Positions 26,132 to 34,031 of a stretch of 64,000 bases of DNA are shown here, in pieces. The stretch's first letter is position 1; each line of letters begins with the position of its first letter. The notes below the pieces were generated by a model. The model saw only the letters and a list, made by a program, of their open reading frames with translations. It was not told the origin of the DNA and did no database searches. The DNA is from Roseateles depolymerans. GTDB lineage: Bacteria; Pseudomonadota; Gammaproteobacteria; Burkholderiales; Burkholderiaceae_C. A program made the translations under genes and the position numbers. The stretch spans positions 75,685 through 139,684 of the forward strand of contig QFOD01000013.1 in the NCBI GenBank assembly GCA_003241055.1. The letters run 5' to 3'.

Positions 26132-27437
26132 CGACTGGCGCAGCTATGCCGGTGGCCGGCGCTGGCGCTGCCGGGGCCCGGCCTATCTGTGCGAAGTGGA
26201 CGATGCAGGCCGGGTGCCCTCGCTGCTGAAGCAGCCGGGCATCGCCGAGCGGGTGCGGCGCATCCGGGCCTTCTATGCCGGGCGCCTCGCGCTGGGGCGG
26301 CTGGATCAGTTCAGCACGGGCCTGGACGTGCTGGTGGCCAATGCGATGACCGAGTCCTACGGCACCGTGCCCAGCCCGCTGGAGGTGGCCGACCTGAACC
26401 GCCTGCTCGACCGCCAGCCCGAGCTGCCGCTGGACCTGCGCCTGGACCGGCTGCTGCGCGATATCGGCGCCGATGCGCGCAGCCGCTGGCTGGTGCGGCG
26501 CGAGCCGGGCTATGCCTCGCCAGCCACCACGCCCGCGCGGGTGTCGGTGGGGGCGCACCACATGCTGCTGTCCACCGCCCAGGCCTTGCCATCGCAGCGC
26601 ACCCAGGTGCTGCGTGAGCAGGTGGTGCAACTGGCGGCCAACTCGCTGCACAGCGCGCAGCGCGCGGTGGAATACCTGAACGAGAACGCCGCCCGTCATG
26701 AGGGCGAGCTGCCGCTGATCGCCGCCACCTACAACGCCGGCCGGCCGCGCCAGACCGATGGCAACCTCTGGCACCTGGTGCAGTACGGCGAGCACATCGA
26801 CCGCTGGCTGGGCTACTACAACGCCAGCCGGCAGAGCGTGGTGGGCACGCAGCCGGCCGTGGGTGCCGAGGACCGCGGTCCACCGCCCGCGCAGCCCGTC
26901 AGCCGCGCCACGGCCTTGCCGGCCGGCTCACCCGCGGCGGCGCTGGCCGTGGCAAGTGCGGCGGGTGCGCCCGCGGGCGGCTCGGCCACACAGCTGTCGG
27001 CCCACTTCACGCTGGCCGAGCTGATCGCCTCCGACAAGGCGCGTGAGCTGCAGATCGACAACCAGCCCGGTCCGCTCGTGCAGCGCAATCTGCGGCGCCT
27101 GGCCGAGCGGCTGGAGCAGGTGCGTCACCTGCTGGGCGACCGCGACATCCACGTCAACAGCGCCTATCGCTGCGAGGCGCTGAACCGGGCGGTGGGCAGC
27201 AAGGGCACCAGCATGCATCTGCACGGCCTGGCCGCCGACATCGTCTGCCCGCGCTTTGGCACACCGCTGCAGGTGGCGCAGGCCATTGCGGCCAGCGGCC
27301 TGGGCTTCGACCAGGTCATCCACGAATTCGGCCGCTGGGTGCACCTGGGCCTGGCGCCCGACGGCGCCGCAGAGCGCCGTCAGCAGCTGACGATAGACCG
27401 CCTGGGCACGCACGCCGGCCTGCTGCCCACGCACTGA
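26112..27437 (+). CDS. Two-domain cell-wall hydrolase: transglycosylase-like domain fused to M15 peptidase
   Basis: A 441-residue protein. The N-terminal half (about 30-235) has lytic-transglycosylase character: ANAMTESYGT with a candidate catalytic Glu, SVGAHHMLLSTAQA, and AATYNAGRP, the typical Y-N-A-G segment. A Pro/Ala linker (about 255-295) leads to a C-terminal Peptidase_M15_3 domain with NSAYRCEALNRAVG, STSMHLHGLAADI-like metal-binding residues (SMHLHGLAADIV, His and Asp ligands) and GFDQVIHEFGRWVHLGL. No signal peptide is seen, which is odd for a wall enzyme and suggests phage-like or injection-type delivery. Start at 26112 chosen because GGAGGG precedes it; an ATG at 26091 is also in frame. 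Confidence 0.8.
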   Translation: MLQRLADDWRSYAGGRRWRCRGPAYLCEVDDAGRVPSLLKQPGIAERVRRIRAFYAGRLALGRLDQFSTGLDVLVANAMTESYGTVPSPLEVADLNRLLDRQPELPLDLRLDRLLRDIGADARSRWLVRREPGYASPATTPARVSVGAHHMLLSTAQALPSQRTQVLREQVVQLAANSLHSAQRAVEYLNENAARHEGELPLIAATYNAGRPRQTDGNLWHLVQYGEHIDRWLGYYNASRQSVVGTQPAVGAEDRGPPPAQPVSRATALPAGSPAAALAVASAAGAPAGGSATQLSAHFTLAELIASDKARELQIDNQPGPLVQRNLRRLAERLEQVRHLLGDRDIHVNSAYRCEALNRAVGSKGTSMHLHGLAADIVCPRFGTPLQVAQAIAASGLGFDQVIHEFGRWVHLGLAPDGAAERRQQLTIDRLGTHAGLLPTH

Positions 27438-27453
27438 GCCCTAACATGGCCGC

Positions 27454-28101
27454 ATGGCACTGCAGTACCGCATCATTCCTGTCACCCCTTTCCAGCAGAA
27501 CTGTTCACTCGTCTGGTGCGACGCCACCCGCGAGGCCGCGCTGATCGACCCGGGCGGCGAGCTGCCGCGCCTGCTGGCGGCCGTGCGCGAGCACGGGCTC
27601 ACGCTGAAGGCGCTGTGGCTGACCCACGCCCACATCGACCACGCCGGCGGTGCCGGGCAGCTGGCCCGCGAGCAGGGTCTGCCCATCGTCGGGCCGCATC
27701 CGGGCGACCAGTTCTGGATTGACGGGCTGGCGCAGCAGAGCGCGATGTTCGGGTTTCCGCCCGCCGAAGCCTTCGTGCCGACCCGCTGGCTGGCCGATGG
27801 CGACAGCGTTCAGCTCGGCGAGGAAACCCTGGCCGTGCGCCACTGCCCGGGGCACACGCCGGGCCATGTGATCTTCCATTCGGCGGCCGCCAAGCGAGCC
27901 TTCGTCGGGGACGTGCTGTTCGCCGGCAGCATCGGTCGTACGGACTTTCCCGGGGGTAACCACCAGCAGCTGCTCGACAGCATCCGCGAGCGCATCTGGC
28001 CCATGGGGGATGACACGGTGTTCATCCCTGGCCACGGGCCGGAGAGCACCGTGGGGCAGGAACGACGCACCAACCCTTTTGTCGCTGATCGAAGGGGCTA
28101 A
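27454..28101 (+). CDS. MBL-fold metallo-hydrolase (glyoxalase II-like, YcbL type)
   Basis: Cytosolic zinc hydrolase of the glyoxalase II-like group; substrate likely a thioester but not provable here. The 215 residues carry the metal motif THAHIDH (His58, His60, Asp62, His63), the next ligand His in HCPGHTPGHV, Asp in FVGDVLFAGSIGRTDFPGG and the final His in PGHGPES. Length and the RTDFPGG segment match the short YcbL/GloB2-type enzymes rather than full-length GloB. It begins 16 bases after the wall-hydrolase gene and might share its transcript. Confidence 0.92.
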   Translation: MALQYRIIPVTPFQQNCSLVWCDATREAALIDPGGELPRLLAAVREHGLTLKALWLTHAHIDHAGGAGQLAREQGLPIVGPHPGDQFWIDGLAQQSAMFGFPPAEAFVPTRWLADGDSVQLGEETLAVRHCPGHTPGHVIFHSAAAKRAFVGDVLFAGSIGRTDFPGGNHQQLLDSIRERIWPMGDDTVFIPGHGPESTVGQERRTNPFVADRRG

Positions 28102-28207
28102 GGGAATCCTTCACATTCACCTTCAGCAACATTTACGACATCATTCCGTGAGGTTGTCCCTTGACATGATGCTCTGCCAACAGAGGCCGGGCCAAAGGAG
28201 AGGTGAG

Positions 28208-28909
28208 ATGTGGATGACAGATGGCATGCCTCCGGTGCCCGGTCAGGTGCCCGGTCTTCCGTCGCGGGAGCGACGCGCGGCTTCGTCGCTTTCCAGCCAA
28301 TGGCTCAGCCTCATCCTTGAGGAACTGGACCACGGGCTGGTGCTGCTGAACGGCGCCGGGCGGGTGTTGCACTGCAATCATGCGGCGCGCCTGTGCCTGG
28401 AAAGCAATCACCCGCTGGAGCTGGTCGGCCCGCATCTGCGCGCCCGTCTGCTCACGGACGCGGTGCCCTTCGCCGAGGCGCTGGAAGGCGCCGAGGCCGG
28501 CGGGCGTCGCTGCCTGCTGCGCCTGGGTGACGATCGCTCCGAGTGCGGCCGTGCCAATGTCGTGGTGGTGCCGCTGAATCGCGGCGTCAGCCAGGCCGCG
28601 GTGCTGCTGATCCTGGAGCGTCGCCAGCTCTGCGGCGATCTGGCCGCCCAGTGGTTCGCGCTGCGGCATCAGCTGACCCCGGCGGAAACCGAGGTGCTCA
28701 AGGCCCTGTCCAACGGCATCAAGCCGGCCGACGTGGCTGCGCGTCAGGGGGTGGCCATCTCCACGGTGCGCAGCCAGATCCAGAGCATCCGTGCCAAGAG
28801 CGGCGCGGACAGCATCGGCGAGCTGATGCGTCAGCTCGCGATGCTGCCGCCGCTGGTGCCGACGCTGCGCAGCGGCCAGTCCTCGCTGCCGACCGCGCCA
28901 CTGAACTGA
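28208..28909 (+). CDS. PAS-containing LuxR-family transcriptional regulator
   Basis: A 233-residue regulator with an N-terminal PAS-like domain (about 35-140; ILEELDHGLVLLNGAGRVLH) and a C-terminal LuxR helix-turn-helix (about 160-225; LTPAETEVLKALSNGIKPAD, then AISTVRSQIQSIRAKSG). There is no receiver domain, so a ligand or cofactor bound by the PAS domain is the probable input. The start at 28208 is supported by AAGGAG seven bases upstream; the frame is open from 28010 but overlaps the MBL gene. It stands alone between the MBL gene and a Crp-type regulator. Confidence 0.85.
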   Translation: MWMTDGMPPVPGQVPGLPSRERRAASSLSSQWLSLILEELDHGLVLLNGAGRVLHCNHAARLCLESNHPLELVGPHLRARLLTDAVPFAEALEGAEAGGRRCLLRLGDDRSECGRANVVVVPLNRGVSQAAVLLILERRQLCGDLAAQWFALRHQLTPAETEVLKALSNGIKPADVAARQGVAISTVRSQIQSIRAKSGADSIGELMRQLAMLPPLVPTLRSGQSSLPTAPLN

Positions 28910-28982
28910 GCCCGGGCCCAGGGCCTGGGCTCCATTAACATCCGCCCGCGCCCGCAGGCCTCATGCCGCGCGGCGCAGACGG

Positions 28983-29615
28983 ATGCCCGAAGACAGTTTC
29001 GACCCAGAACTCCAGGCCCTGCCGCCGTCGCTGCGGCTGCTGGCCGTCCGTGGCAGCGTGCGTGCCTATCGCAAGGGCTCGCTGCTGATCGAAGAGGGCT
29101 CGCTGGGTGACAACCTCTACCTGGTGCTGACGGGCACGCTGCGCGCATTCAGCAGCGACTCGCGCGGCCGCGAGATCACCTACGGCCTGTACGGCCCGGG
29201 CGAATACGTGGGCGAGATGAGCCTGGACGGCGCGCCGCGCTCGGCCAGCGTGATGTGCGAGACGGCCTGCCGTTGCGTGATGGTCACGCGGGCCAGCCTG
29301 CTCACGCACATCAGCGAGCACCCCGAATTCGCGTTCGAGCTGCTCACCAAGGTGATACGCCGGGCCCGTGCGGCGACGCTGTCGACCAAGCAGCTCGCAC
29401 TCAACGACGTCTATGGTCGCCTGCGCAACCTGATCGACGAACTGACCACCGATGGCCGCGAACTCGCGCTGACCCACCAGGGCATGGCGCAGCGCCTGGG
29501 CTGCTCGCGCGAGATGGTGTCCAAGCTGGTGAAAGACCTGGAGCTGGGCGGCTACCTGCGCCGCATCAAGGCCGGGCAGTACCAGCGCATGAAGAGCCTG
29601 CCGGCGCGCTGGTGA
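28983..29615 (+). CDS. Crp/Fnr-family transcriptional regulator
   Basis: A 210-residue regulator with an N-terminal cyclic-nucleotide-binding fold (about 20-130; KGSLLIEEGSLGDNLYLVL, YGPGEYVGEMSLDGAPRSAS) and a C-terminal winged helix of the Crp type (about 145-205; LTHQGMAQRLGCSREMVSKL). The phosphate-cassette-like GEMSLDGAPRSAS supports cAMP or a related nucleotide as ligand. No N-terminal cysteine cluster of FNR type is present, so it is not an oxygen sensor. Targets are not evident from the neighbourhood. Confidence 0.93.
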   Translation: MPEDSFDPELQALPPSLRLLAVRGSVRAYRKGSLLIEEGSLGDNLYLVLTGTLRAFSSDSRGREITYGLYGPGEYVGEMSLDGAPRSASVMCETACRCVMVTRASLLTHISEHPEFAFELLTKVIRRARAATLSTKQLALNDVYGRLRNLIDELTTDGRELALTHQGMAQRLGCSREMVSKLVKDLELGGYLRRIKAGQYQRMKSLPARW

Positions 29616-29634
29616 GGTGCGCCCTGCCGGCCGC

Positions 29635-30600
29635 TCAGCCCTGGCGGGTCTTGAGCGGCGGCGCGATGGGGAAGTGCTCGGCCGGCTTCGCGGCACGCGC
29701 ATAAAGGCCGGCCACCTTGGGCAGATTGGCCTCCAGGTCGCGGATGCGGGTCGCGTTGGCCGGGTGGGTGGACATCCACTGCGGTGGCGCGCCCTTGTTG
29801 GCGGCCATCATCTTCTCCCACAGCCGCACGGCGGCCGCCGGGTCGTAGCCGGCGCGGGCCGACAGCTCGATGCCCACCAGGTCGGCCTCGGTCTCGTCCT
29901 CGCGGCTGAACTTCAGCGTCAGCAGCTGTGCGCCCATGCCGGCGGCGTAGCGCCCCACATTGCCCAGGCCCAGCAGCGCCGAGCCCAGCTCCACGACGGC
30001 GTTGGTGGTGGCGGTCTTGCCCATGCGCTCGCGAGCATGCTCGCGCAGCGCGTGCGACACCTCATGGCCCATGATGGCCGCCACCTCGTCGTCCTCCAGC
30101 TTCAGCTTCTCGAGGATGCCGTAATAGAACGCGATCTTGCCGCCCGGCATGCAGAAGGCGTTCAGCTCGGGGCTGCCCAGCAGGTTGACCTCCCACTTCC
30201 ACTGGCGTGCGCGGTCGTTCCATTCGTAGCTGTACGGAATGATGCGCTGCGCGATGTAGCGCAGCCGCTTGAGCTGCGGGTGCTCCATGGGCGCCAGCGC
30301 CTTCTGCTGCTGGGCCTGGCGCATCATCTGCGCGTACTGCTGCCCTCCGGACTTCTCCAGGTCTTCCGCCGACACCAGGCCGGCGAACTTGCTCTTGGGG
30401 CCGACGTCCACGCCCTCGCGGGCCCAGGCCGGCAGCGCGGCCGGGGCCAGGGCCGCGGCGCCGAGCAGGCCGGTGAACAGGCGCCGGCTGCGCTGCGGGC
30501 GGCCACAGCGGCCGGCGGCGCAGTCCGCGCAGTCGCCGAAGCGGCGCTGCGGCACGTGGTCCAGTTGCAGGTCGGGAACGAGGTGGAAGCCGTCACTCAT
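29635..30600 (-). CDS. M48-family zinc metalloprotease with twin-arginine-like signal
   Basis: A 321-residue peptidase. The zinc motif HEVSH (His179, Glu180, His183) lies in IMGHEVSHALREHARE, and the third ligand Glu is in REDETEADLVGIELS. The N-terminus is unusual: 37 residues with three cysteines in FGDCADCAAGRC precede SRRLFTG, which fits a twin-arginine motif, and then a hydrophobic stretch to AWA near residue 60. The mature enzyme would act in the periplasm. An in-frame ATG at 30627 would overlap the divergent flavin-reductase start, so 30600 is preferred. Confidence 0.92.
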   Translation of the reverse strand: MSDGFHLVPDLQLDHVPQRRFGDCADCAAGRCGRPQRSRRLFTGLLGAAALAPAALPAWAREGVDVGPKSKFAGLVSAEDLEKSGGQQYAQMMRQAQQQKALAPMEHPQLKRLRYIAQRIIPYSYEWNDRARQWKWEVNLLGSPELNAFCMPGGKIAFYYGILEKLKLEDDEVAAIMGHEVSHALREHARERMGKTATTNAVVELGSALLGLGNVGRYAAGMGAQLLTLKFSREDETEADLVGIELSARAGYDPAAAVRLWEKMMAANKGAPPQWMSTHPANATRIRDLEANLPKVAGLYARAAKPAEHFPIAPPLKTRQG

Positions 30601-30626
30601 GGGCGCGATTTTACTTCGGACCGACA

Positions 30627-31112
30627 ATGCCCCCCATGGACAGCCAGCACTTTCGCGCCGCCCTGGGCATGTTTGCCACCGGCGTCACCATCGTCACGGC
30701 GCGCAGCGCGGACGGCACCCTCGTGGGCCTGACCGCCAACTCCTTCAATTCCGTGTCGCTGAATCCGCCGCTGGTGCTGTGGAGCCTGGCCATGCGCGCC
30801 GGCTCCATGCCGGTGTTCAGCCGCGGCTCGCATTACGCGATCAACATCCTGGCGGCCGAGCAGATGCCGCTGGCGCAGCGCTTCGCTACGCGCGACATCG
30901 ACCGCTTCGCCGGCGTGGCCTGGCGCGAGGGCGCCGGCGGTGCGCCGGTGCTGGAGGGCGTGGCCGCCGTGTTCGAGTGCGCCAACCGCAGCCAGTACGA
31001 AGAGGGCGACCACATCATCTTCGTCGGCGAGGTGGAGCGCTGCGAGGCCCGCGCCGGCGCCCAGCCGCTGATCTTCCACGGCGGCCGCTACTTCACCGAG
31101 CTGCCGCTCTGA
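30627..31112 (+). CDS. Flavin reductase-like FMN-binding protein
   Basis: A 161-residue protein of the flavin-reductase (HpaC/DIM6/NTAB) fold that would supply reduced FMN or FAD to a partner monooxygenase. Visible signatures are MFATGVTIVTARSADGTLVG, LTANSFNSVSLNPPLVLWSL and the C-terminal HHGG-like FHGGRYFTELPL. An alternative start at 30636 (MDSQHFRAALG) is just as good by family pattern. No monooxygenase is next to it. Its stop abuts the convergent membrane-protein stop with no spare base. Confidence 0.92.
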   Translation: MPPMDSQHFRAALGMFATGVTIVTARSADGTLVGLTANSFNSVSLNPPLVLWSLAMRAGSMPVFSRGSHYAINILAAEQMPLAQRFATRDIDRFAGVAWREGAGGAPVLEGVAAVFECANRSQYEEGDHIIFVGEVERCEARAGAQPLIFHGGRYFTELPL

Positions 31113-32576
31113 TCAGCCCAGGCGCCCGGCCGGCAGCGCGGTGGGTGCGGCGAGCAGCCGGCGCCAGCGCCAGACGCCGGCCGCGATGCTCAGCGCCAGG
31201 CTGACGGCGGCCATCGCCAGCATGGGCACGCCGTCCGACTGGTTCAGCCACAGCACACCCACCATCAGCACGATGTACAGCCCGATGGGCACGGTGGCGC
31301 TGTAGCTGCCGGGCGCGCGCATGCAGGCCGGGGCCGATAGTGGCCAGGCCACGCAGACCGGCAGCGCCGCGACGCCCAGCGCCAGTGTTTCGACATGGTC
31401 CGCCGCCAGCGCCAGAACCACCAGGCCGGTGGTGCACAGCAGCCAGGCCGTCAGCGTGTGGCGCAGCTGCAGCCGGGCCACCGCACGGTTCAGCGACTTG
31501 CCCTGCGGCATGCCGGGCAGCAGGCGCAGCAGGGCCTGCTCGCGGCGGCTGTGCCACAGCATGGCCGGCAGCATGAAGGCCGGGTTGATGCCCATGCTCA
31601 TCAGGCCTATGGCCATGCCGAAGGCGCCGGACTTCCAGTTCTTGCCGAAGTGCGGCCCGGCCAGCATGCCCGCGACGCCCAGGCACAGCCCCACGAAGGC
31701 CAGGATCAGCAGCACGGTCAGCCCCTGGCGCAGCCAGTGCTGCGAGCCGTGCAGCACGATCTCGGCGCGGCGCATCACGCTGGCTCGCGCTGGTGTGGCG
31801 CTCGTCAGGCTGCGGTGCAGCCAGAAGGCCATCGCGCGCTCCACGGGCGCGGTCAGCCATTCGCCGGGCCGCCCCCAGGCGGCAAACCCGGTGCTTGGTC
31901 CGCCGCGCTGGCCGCGCATGGCGCGGCGCATGCGGGTGAAGAGCTCGTAGTTCGCCCGGTGGCGCGCATCGCCGCGGCCCAGGCCATGGGCCAGCAGGGT
32001 CGCGAGCAATGCGGCCGCGAGCAGGCCGCACAGCACGGGCTGCCCTTGCCAAAGTTGCGCGAGGGACTGCCACAGGGGCTGCAGACGATGACCCAGGTTC
32101 AGCGAGAAGAACAGCGACGGCAGCAGCCAGCTCAGCAGCCACAGCTGCCATTGGCGCACCGCCCAGAACAGGTAGACGCCCAGCGCTGAGTGCACCAGCC
32201 AGAGGGTCGCCAGCGAGAAGGGCAGCGGCGGCAGGCCCGCCCACAGCAGCAGGGTGCCCAGCCCCGACACCGTCAGCCAGCCGCCCATCGTCACCCGCAG
32301 AAGCTGCTGTCGGTGGCCGGGGGCGAGTCGGGCCAGCGTGGGGTGGTTCTGCTCCGTCAGGCTGCTGGCCAGCATCACCCACAGGAACTGCAGCAGCAGG
32401 TCGGCTAGGCCGGCGGCGACGGCCAGGCGCAACGAGACGCGCTGCGTCAGCGCGACGATGACGATCGTGCCGACGAGGGCGCAAGCCCAGATCAGCCGGC
32501 GCGGCCAGCGGGTGGCGGGGTCCAGCTGCTGCCAGGGCGCCAGCAGGATCCGCGAGGTGCTGGAGGCGGCGTTCAT
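31113..32576 (-). CDS. Polytopic membrane protein, probable ABC-transporter partner
   Basis: A 487-residue protein with about twelve hydrophobic segments in two groups (about 28-205 and 300-480) separated by a charged cytosolic stretch (about 210-300; RANYELFTRMRRAMRGQRGG). I do not recognise a named family. It shares one base with the stop of the ABC ATPase gene (TGATG) and lies in the YtrA-controlled operon, so it is probably the membrane subunit of that exporter. No typical ABC-2 permease signature is visible. Confidence 0.75.
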   Translation of the reverse strand: MNAASSTSRILLAPWQQLDPATRWPRRLIWACALVGTIVIVALTQRVSLRLAVAAGLADLLLQFLWVMLASSLTEQNHPTLARLAPGHRQQLLRVTMGGWLTVSGLGTLLLWAGLPPLPFSLATLWLVHSALGVYLFWAVRQWQLWLLSWLLPSLFFSLNLGHRLQPLWQSLAQLWQGQPVLCGLLAAALLATLLAHGLGRGDARHRANYELFTRMRRAMRGQRGGPSTGFAAWGRPGEWLTAPVERAMAFWLHRSLTSATPARASVMRRAEIVLHGSQHWLRQGLTVLLILAFVGLCLGVAGMLAGPHFGKNWKSGAFGMAIGLMSMGINPAFMLPAMLWHSRREQALLRLLPGMPQGKSLNRAVARLQLRHTLTAWLLCTTGLVVLALAADHVETLALGVAALPVCVAWPLSAPACMRAPGSYSATVPIGLYIVLMVGVLWLNQSDGVPMLAMAAVSLALSIAAGVWRWRRLLAAPTALPAGRLG

Positions 32577-33460
32577 CAGGTCAGCTCCGCGAACAGGTCT
32601 TCCAGGTTCACCGCCTCGCTGCCGGCAGGCGCCGAGTCGGCTTGGGCGGGCAGACGGGCCAGCACGCGTTCGCGGCCGCCTTCCAGCGGCGTGCGCTTGA
32701 GCGGTTCGGCACCCAGCCGGGCCAGCAGCGCGGCCAGCTCGCTGACGCTGCCGGTGAAGGCGCGCACCCGTTCCAGCAGCTCGTCGAGAGGCGCCTGCAG
32801 CGCGATGCGGCCCTGGCTCAGGAAGGCCACGTTGAAGGCCACGCGCTCCAGGTCGGACAGGATGTGGGTGGAGAACACCACCGTCGTGCCGCGGTCCAGC
32901 ACCTGGTCCACCAGCTCGCGCAGGAAGTCGCGCCGGCCCACCGGGTCAAGGCCTGACACCGGCTCGTCCAGCACCAGCAGGTCGGGCTCGTGGGCCAGCG
33001 CGCGGATGATGGACAGGCGCTGCTTCTGGCCGCCCGAGAGCTTGCGGATGGCTTGGTCGCGCGCGATGTCCCAGCGCGACAGCAGGCCCTCCACCTTGGC
33101 CTCGTTCCAGCGCGGATAGAAGCTGCGGAAATAGGCCAGCAGCTGGATCGGCGTGAAGGCCTCGAACAGGTCGCTGAACTGCGGTACGTAGCCGATGCGG
33201 GCGCGCGCGGCGTCGTCCAGCTGGCAAGCGTCCTGCCCGAACAGCCGCACGCGGCCGGCATCGGCCTCGCGCAGCCCCAGCAGCGTTTCCAGCAGCGTGG
33301 TCTTGCCGGCGCCGTTGCGGCCCAGCAGGCCCACCACCTGGCCAGGCAGCAGCTGCCAGTCCAGCGCGCGCAGCACCTGCGGTCCCTTGGGGTAGGCGAG
33401 GTTCACGCCCTGCAGCTCGGCGCTGGGCGATTCCGTGGGGGGAAAGTGAGGGCTGGTCAT
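32576..33460 (-). CDS. ABC transporter ATP-binding protein
   Basis: A 294-residue ATPase with all motifs: Walker A GRNGAGKTTLLE, signature LSGGQKQRLSI, Walker B LLVLDEPVSGLD, and the H-loop FSTHILSD. The C-terminal 70 residues form a short accessory domain, as in YtrB/CcmA-type export ATPases. It overlaps the YtrA regulator by four bases and the membrane gene by one. The substrate is unknown; YtrA-linked ABC systems in other bacteria respond to cell-envelope stress. Confidence 0.93.
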   Translation of the reverse strand: MTSPHFPPTESPSAELQGVNLAYPKGPQVLRALDWQLLPGQVVGLLGRNGAGKTTLLETLLGLREADAGRVRLFGQDACQLDDAARARIGYVPQFSDLFEAFTPIQLLAYFRSFYPRWNEAKVEGLLSRWDIARDQAIRKLSGGQKQRLSIIRALAHEPDLLVLDEPVSGLDPVGRRDFLRELVDQVLDRGTTVVFSTHILSDLERVAFNVAFLSQGRIALQAPLDELLERVRAFTGSVSELAALLARLGAEPLKRTPLEGGRERVLARLPAQADSAPAGSEAVNLEDLFAELT

Positions 33461-33852
33461 GGCTGGCTCTCGTCGAGGATGGTCTTGAACAGGCTCAGGG
33501 CCTGGGCTTTGGGCAGCTGCAGCTGGCGCGCCACCTCGGCGGCCTGCTCGAGGGCCGGGCGCAGCAGGGCGATGCGCTCGGCGGCGGGTTGCGCACGCTG
33601 GTGCTGGGCCGCCACGATCATGGACAGGCCGCGTCGGCGCTCCAGCAGCCCCTCCATCTCCAGCAGCGAATAGGCCTTGGAGATGGTCATGGGGTGCACG
33701 GCCAGCGCCTGCGCCAGCTCGCGCACCGAGGGGATCTCGTCACCGGCCTGCAGCTGCCCCGCTGCGATACGACGACGCACCTGCTCGATCAGCTGGCGGT
33801 AGATGGGCTCGGTGGAGCCGGTGTTGATCTGGACGAAGTGTTCGGCGGACAT
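33457..33852 (-). CDS. GntR-family regulator, YtrA subfamily
   Basis: A 131-residue repressor with an N-terminal GntR winged helix (about 10-75; EPIYRQLIEQVRRRIAAGQL, ELAQALAVHPMTISKAYSLL) and a short C-terminal helical pair, the YtrA layout. The start at 33852 (MSAEHFVQIN) is chosen because the frame extending to 33888 would run through the operator. It is the first gene of the operon and lies directly behind a perfect palindrome overlapping the promoter, so autorepression is very likely. Confidence 0.92.
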   Translation of the reverse strand: MSAEHFVQINTGSTEPIYRQLIEQVRRRIAAGQLQAGDEIPSVRELAQALAVHPMTISKAYSLLEMEGLLERRRGLSMIVAAQHQRAQPAAERIALLRPALEQAAEVARQLQLPKAQALSLFKTILDESQP

Positions 33853-33862
33853 CGCTCTGCCT

Positions 33863-33888
33863 ATGTGTACTAGTAGAATAGTACACAT
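33863..33888. promoter_or_regulatory. Palindromic operator of the YtrA-type regulator
   Basis: Perfect ten-base arms ATGTGTACTA and TAGTACACAT (33863-33872, 33879-33888) around a six-base spacer. It overlaps the -10 element and part of the spacer of the promoter at 33875-33904, eleven bases upstream of the regulator start. Binding by the adjacent GntR protein is inferred. Confidence 0.75.
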
Positions 33889-33904
33889 GGACAGTTGGGG
33901 TCAA
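33875..33904 (-). promoter_or_regulatory. Sigma-70 promoter of the YtrA-ABC operon
   Basis: On the minus strand TTGACC (33899-33904), 18-base spacer, TATTCT (33875-33880). The -10 lies inside the palindromic operator. Confidence 0.6.
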
Positions 33905-34031
33905 GCCTTGCAGACCTTCCCTGGGCGCCCGTTGCCGGAACACTTTTGACGTAAAGCGCCGAATACGCTCGTCGACAACGCGGCAATTCAATCGTGCCGC
34001 ACGCATACTCGCGCCTTCGCCGGAACCCGCC

